A DNA stretch of 64,000 nucleotides, from positions 62,001 to 126,000 of the forward strand of contig NZ_QEVW01000010.1 of NCBI RefSeq assembly GCF_003287275.1, written 5' to 3'. Shown here in pieces: positions 60,418 to 64,000 of this stretch. Position numbers and translations under genes: made by a program. Origin of the DNA: Paenibacillus taichungensis (GTDB lineage Bacteria > Bacillota > Bacilli > Paenibacillales > Paenibacillaceae). Below the pieces are notes generated by a model. That model worked only from the letters and a program-made list of their open reading frames with translations. It was not told where the DNA came from and made no database searches. Within the stretch, counting starts at the first letter, position 1. Every line of letters begins with the position of its first letter.

Positions 60418-61263
60418 TTGAAAACTTGGACAGGTATCCTGCTGATGATTATTTTGGCGGTAGCGACGATTAGTACAACTTCGTCTGCCAGAACCATGAA
60501 TGAATCGCAAAAACAGCTTAACATAGATGATCAATCCAGCCAGACCTCAGCGGTCGTGGCCTCCAATATAGAAACAATGAATGAAGCAGCATTTACAACG
60601 AAGGAATCGATTCCTGTTAAGGGAGAGTACGTTTCGGTTGCTCCGGAAAATGAGAATGTAAGACTGTACCCCATGAAAGTTGAAGGTTCAGGATATATAT
60701 ACAACGGAATGGTGTTAGAAGTGAACGGCAAGAAACGTGAATTCAGTAAATGGCAAGGAGAAGGCGGCTCCTACAAACCCGAAGTGCACGAACTGGATCT
60801 GAATGGAGATGGCAAGAAGGAGATTGTTGTGTTGTTTACAGCCGGTCACGGAACAGGCATCTATCTGGGAGAAGCGCATATTATCAATCCAGATACGCTG
60901 GAAGAGATGAAGATGCAATCACTGGATGAAATTGTGAAGCAGCATGTAAATTCGAACGTCAGTGTTGCACCAGGTCAGGTGACGATCAACGTTACCGTTG
61001 ATGGTGTACATGCAGAACCTTCTCTGATGGAGGAAGACACGAGCGAGGGAGTTTATAACGAGGAACTCAAGTTCGGCGGTGTTGTTTACTACAGTGTGGA
61101 GAATGGCAAGTTGGTTGTGTCGGCATCCGGTGCATATGGTATGGGTTTATATGACGGTGATCTAAACTTTGCCTATGACTATAAAGATGGCGAGTGGCAG
61201 GCTGTGGACTTGGAATACAGCACGGAAGAGTATGAGGATGAGTACTATGAATCTTTTGATTGA
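60418..61263 (+). CDS. Exported protein with an FG-GAP-like calcium-binding segment
   Basis: 281 residues from a TTG start nine bases after AAGGAG. The N-terminal hydrophobic segment (LLMIILAVATISTTSSA) is a probable signal peptide. The middle holds VHELDLNGDGKKEIVVLFTAGHG, a D-x-N-x-D-G loop as in FG-GAP/VCBS-type repeats. The C-terminus is Glu/Tyr-rich and acidic. I do not recognise a family; an extracellular or wall-associated role is inferred only from the signal. Confidence 0.65.
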   Translation: MKTWTGILLMIILAVATISTTSSARTMNESQKQLNIDDQSSQTSAVVASNIETMNEAAFTTKESIPVKGEYVSVAPENENVRLYPMKVEGSGYIYNGMVLEVNGKKREFSKWQGEGGSYKPEVHELDLNGDGKKEIVVLFTAGHGTGIYLGEAHIINPDTLEEMKMQSLDEIVKQHVNSNVSVAPGQVTINVTVDGVHAEPSLMEEDTSEGVYNEELKFGGVVYYSVENGKLVVSASGAYGMGLYDGDLNFAYDYKDGEWQAVDLEYSTEEYEDEYYESFD

Positions 61264-61518
61264 ACGGAAGTAAGCAGAAAAGAGCGGCATTGCTGAGAAC
61301 AATGATAAAAAAATATGTCCCCACGGTCTGAAATGACAGAGGGAAACGGGTGAGGCTGAAAAAAATGATGAACCTTTAGCCTCGCTTTGTGCTATCCAAA
61401 ATCGAATTTTATTTCAGAAATTTTCCATGAAATGGTTGACACAAACACTTTAGTCGTTTAAATGTATAAAGGATGGAACTCATCTATTTCATACTTTCAC
61501 TTTCAGGAGGGATCATTA

Positions 61519-62232
61519 ATGAAGAAGAAGGTCGTATTGGGTTTAATGGTGGGTACACTAACACTCGGCATCGGCACTGGAGCACTTGCAGCAACGGGTC
61601 TGGAACCGATCAAAGCGTATTTGAACAGCAAGATATCTCTGAAATTAAATGGGACAACGGTAACAGCCAAAGATGCTAATGGCAAAACGGTATTGCCGAT
61701 TACTTACAACGGAACGACCTATTTGCCAGTGCGTGCAGTCGGCACGCTGCTCGGTACGGAAATTACGTATGACAGCGCAACATCATCCGTTAACATTGGC
61801 AGCAGTAATGAATCTGCACCACCATCCGAAACTGGCAAGCTGACATTAAGCTCGCTTGGAACTGCAGCCTTGGGCACCTCCGACTGGCATACCAAGGATC
61901 CGGCCGAAACGGCGTACAAAGGCAAAGATTACAAAGATGTATACCTGCATACCGACACAGCCAAGCAAGGCAAGAGCTTCCAAGTCATGACCCAGAAAAA
62001 GTATGCCAAGCTGCATCTCGATCTGGCTGTTCTTGGCGGTTCACAGAAGCTTGAGATTATGGACGAGAACAATACAACGCTCAAGACAGTATCGCTTGCC
62101 CCTGAAGACGGTTTGATTGGGGTAGACGTGGATGTTGCAGACACAGATTTCATCTTTGTTGAAATCGTTGATGAGGCCCCGGGCTCCTCTCTGTTTGTTC
62201 CATTGACGACCTCATATTTAACCAAAAAATAA
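61519..62232 (+). CDS. Secreted protein with copper-amine-oxidase-N-like domain (paralogue)
   Basis: 237 residues from ATG 61519, after AGGAGGG. A signal peptide (MKKKVVLGLMVGTLTLGIGTGALA) is followed by the same domain as the protein at 17071: IKAYLNSKISLKLNG, TVLPITYNGTTYLPVRAVGTLLGTEITYD and VNIGSS. The C-terminal domain (about 100 residues, beta-rich) differs and ends at the stop. The frame upstream of 61519 lacks an RBS. It probably works in the cell wall or outside the cell. Confidence 0.82.
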   Translation: MKKKVVLGLMVGTLTLGIGTGALAATGLEPIKAYLNSKISLKLNGTTVTAKDANGKTVLPITYNGTTYLPVRAVGTLLGTEITYDSATSSVNIGSSNESAPPSETGKLTLSSLGTAALGTSDWHTKDPAETAYKGKDYKDVYLHTDTAKQGKSFQVMTQKKYAKLHLDLAVLGGSQKLEIMDENNTTLKTVSLAPEDGLIGVDVDVADTDFIFVEIVDEAPGSSLFVPLTTSYLTKK

Positions 62233-62243
62233 ACGAGATAATA

Positions 62244-62309
62244 AAAACGATTATCGCTTATGCATTGCCGGACGGTTATTCCGGACTGGCATAGCGATAA
62301 TCGTTTTTT
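62244..62309. terminator. Intrinsic terminator between convergent genes
   Basis: AAAACGATTATCGCT pairs with AGCGATAATCGTTTT, with an inner TGC..GCCGG/CCGG..GGCA pairing, ending in TTTTTT. Confidence 0.88.
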
Positions 62310-62334
62310 CGTTCTTTTGGGACGTATGATCTGG

Positions 62335-63309
62335 TTAGCGAATTACGGTATCGAGCGGTTTGAGATTTGCTTCGATCTCTGCACGGCGACCTTCAAGGAA
62401 TGGAGGCAATGCCAGGGACTCTCCAAGATAAGCCAGTTCTTCATCCGTGTCGAACCCGGGACCATCGGTTGCCAGCTCGAACAGAATGCCATTAGCTTCA
62501 CGGAAGTACAGGGAGCGGAAGTAGAAACGGTCTACGAAACCGGAATTCGGGAATCGGAAATTATGAACCCGTTCCACCCATTGTTTCAGTTCTTCTTCAT
62601 TATCGACCCGGAAGGCAACATGGTGCACACTGCCTCGACCAGGGCGTTCTTGGGTAAGGTCATTTCGTTCTTCGACATGCACCTCGGAGCCGCTACCACC
62701 TTCACCGGATTCGAAGACGAGTACATCGGGTTGGCCTGCGACAAAAGCAGGATAGGTTCCTTTTTGACGGAAGCCGAGCAGTTCGGTAAGAACTGGAGTG
62801 GTAAGAGAGGCATCTTTAACGGTAAGATGCACTGGGCCTAAGCCGACAATGCCATACTCGACAGGCACAGGGCTTTGATCCCAAGGTTTGCCCCCGGCAA
62901 CACCTGTATTGTGTTCATCAGAAACAAGGATCAGACGTTGTCCCTCAAAGTCTGTAAACGAGAGAGTGGCGCGCCCCCCACGTTCGGTGATTTCTCCATG
63001 AGGAACATCGAATTCTTCAAAACGCTGTTGCCAGTACGCAAGGGCTGCATCGCTAGGAACACGAAGTGACGTTGCTGAGATGCTGTTCACGCCTTCACGT
63101 GTCTGTCCGGCCATTGGAATTTCAAAGAAAGTAAGTTCAGTACCGGGATTCCCTTTTTCATCTCCATAGAAGAGGTGGTAGACTGAAACATCATCCTGGT
63201 TGACTGTTTTTTTGATCAATCGCAATCCCATGACGTTGGTGTAGAACCGATAATTCTCAGTGGCGTGAGCAGTCAGTGCAGATACATGGTGAAGTCCTTT
63301 GATTTGCAT
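62335..63309 (-). CDS. mhqO: Ring-cleaving extradiol dioxygenase, MhqO-like (VOC family)
   Basis: 324 residues from ATG 63309, after AGGAGG. Two vicinal-oxygen-chelate domains each begin with a His motif (IKGLHHVSALTAHA and GLGPVHLTVKDAS), and later Glu and His positions (SVHHVAFRVDN; YFRSLYFREANGILFELATD) complete the metal site. It resembles the Bacillus MhqO/MhqA hydroquinone-responsive dioxygenases. It would detoxify quinones or catechols. A MITE-like element lies immediately upstream. Confidence 0.87.
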   Translation of the reverse strand: MQIKGLHHVSALTAHATENYRFYTNVMGLRLIKKTVNQDDVSVYHLFYGDEKGNPGTELTFFEIPMAGQTREGVNSISATSLRVPSDAALAYWQQRFEEFDVPHGEITERGGRATLSFTDFEGQRLILVSDEHNTGVAGGKPWDQSPVPVEYGIVGLGPVHLTVKDASLTTPVLTELLGFRQKGTYPAFVAGQPDVLVFESGEGGSGSEVHVEERNDLTQERPGRGSVHHVAFRVDNEEELKQWVERVHNFRFPNSGFVDRFYFRSLYFREANGILFELATDGPGFDTDEELAYLGESLALPPFLEGRRAEIEANLKPLDTVIR

Positions 63310-63327
63310 TATAAATTCCTCCTGGTT

Positions 63328-63448
63328 ATATATGTTCAACTAATGAGTGTTTACACAGGCACTCCGATGACAGAACAATCCGAAAGCTTCTTCAGTTTAT
63401 TTCTGTCCTCTCCGTTATCGTGTAAATGTATAGAAGAACATAGATATA
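63328..63448. repeat. MITE-like element, reverse-orientation copy upstream of mhqO
   Basis: The reverse strand reads ATTTACACGATAACGGAGAG, GACAGAAATAAACTGAAGAAGC, then TTGTTCTGTCATCGGAGTG and GTGTAAACACTCATTAGTTG, matching the 35582 element without its inner palindrome. The outer TATATATGTTC and GAACATAGATATA are imperfect inverted ends. The rest of 63310-63645 shows no gene. Confidence 0.75.
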
Positions 63449-63645
63449 TTTTATAATATTCCGTTAAGAAAGTTACTAACTTTTAGTTTGTTTTGTTGTT
63501 GAATTTATCTTAACATAAAGATATTTAAAATACAATCCTAATTTAGAATTCCATCTGGACAGTCTGCTCATTCAATGCCAAAATGAAAAAGTTAACATTA
63601 AAGAGATATATTGTGTTCCTGTAATGAGAAGGAGAGAAGAGGCAC

Positions 63646-64000
63646 ATGGCTTATCCTCAGTGGTTAGACCCTTATGATGCAGAACCGTTTATGCTGTTTT
63701 CCACTTCGCACCTATGGGCGATTAGCCTTATTGCTGCATTAATTATATTGATGTTCCTGTTTCGGAATCGGCTGCGCTCATTATCATCCAACATACGCCG
63801 TACTATTCGAATTACGATGGCCTGTGTCATGTTCGGCTGTGAGATTGTACTTCAGCTCTGGTATGTATATGGGGATGTATGGAGTCTACAGACTTCATTG
63901 CCGCTGGAACTATGCAGTCTGTCACTATTGTTATCTGCGCTGCTATTATTGACACGCAGCCGACTGCTGCATTCTGCATTGCTGTTCGCAGGAATAGCAG
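63646..64000 (+). CDS. Integral membrane protein, TIGR02206/YwaF-like (cut by window end)
   Basis: An open frame of 118 codons from ATG 63646, nine bases after an AGGAG-type site, running off the window edge. The start MAYPQWLDPYDAEPFMLFSTSHLWAISLI and the hydrophobic segments that follow, with LQLWYVYGD...LPLELCSLSLLLSALLLL, fit the TIGR02206 membrane protein family (B. subtilis YwaF). The function is unknown. Only about the first half is present. Confidence 0.8.
   Translation, partial: MAYPQWLDPYDAEPFMLFSTSHLWAISLIAALIILMFLFRNRLRSLSSNIRRTIRITMACVMFGCEIVLQLWYVYGDVWSLQTSLPLELCSLSLLLSALLLLTRSRLLHSALLFAGIA

Noticed and set aside
1..64000. CRISPR array, prophage, rRNA operon or intact insertion sequence
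   Set aside because: No regularly spaced direct repeats, no phage structural or integrase genes, no rRNA-like sequence and no transposase frame were recognised.

Overview
The window looks like a chromosomal segment of a Paenibacillus or close relative. The reasons are indirect but agree: strong AGGAGG-type ribosome binding sites with frequent TTG and GTG starts, futalosine-pathway menaquinone genes (mqnB/mqnD), secreted proteins with the copper-amine-oxidase-N-like domain, YtrA-type GntR/ABC cassettes, an AdeR-like activator divergent from ald, RpoN with a RocR-like enhancer-binding protein, and small dispersed intergenic palindromes. I see no rRNA, ordinary tRNA, CRISPR array, prophage or intact insertion sequence.

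Layout. 0-4 kb: a Gfo/Idh/MocA oxidoreductase, pcp, and the reverse-strand pair mqnB-mqnD. 4.4-7.8 kb: a GntR-ABC ATPase-permease cassette with a clear promoter/operator palindrome. 8-15.2 kb: a secreted coiled-coil protein, nikR and a five-gene nikABCDE-type importer. 15.5-24.5 kb: PatB-like C-S lyase, a secreted domain protein, an S9 peptidase, an aldo/keto reductase, a second GntR-ABC cassette and a tubby-like protein. 24.6-29.8 kb: an RNA-centred locus with two overlapping WYL regulators facing a Y RNA with a tRNA-like module, the Ro60 orthologue Rsr, and an RlaP-type nucleotidyltransferase. 30-34.4 kb: an AEC permease, Mug and an ECF sigma/anti-sigma pair. 34.4-40.7 kb: a carbohydrate region (LacI regulator, GH125 mannosidase, Gfo/Idh oxidoreductase, sugar isomerase, AraC regulator). 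40.8-48.5 kb: a kinase-like protein, a Cas4/AddB-like Fe-S nuclease, ald/adeR and a STAND-type ATPase. 48.6-57.1 kb: an AraC regulator in one open frame with a Fur-controlled siderophore-binding lipoprotein, then a sigma-54 proline-catabolism cluster (enhancer-binding protein, proline dehydrogenase, P5C dehydrogenase, rpoN). 57.2-64 kb: aspA, a chemoreceptor, two secreted proteins, a ring-cleaving dioxygenase and a truncated membrane protein gene.

The most notable element is the RNA at about 27131-27268. Its two ends form a Y-RNA-like stem. Inside is a tRNA fold in circularly permuted order: Asn-type anticodon arm, T arm, acceptor 3' strand, short loop, acceptor 5' strand, D arm. It lies directly upstream of rsr, as expected for a bacterial Y RNA of the YrlA kind, and rsr is followed by an RNA-repair-associated nucleotidyltransferase. 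Second is the AraC/siderophore-binding-protein frame, which stays open across an internal promoter, a perfect 7-1-7 Fur box, an RBS and a lipoprotein signal. Third is a pair of divergent -24/-12 promoters between proline dehydrogenase and P5C dehydrogenase, flanked by the enhancer-binding protein and rpoN.

All calls come from reading the sequence and recalled family knowledge; no database search or folding software was run.
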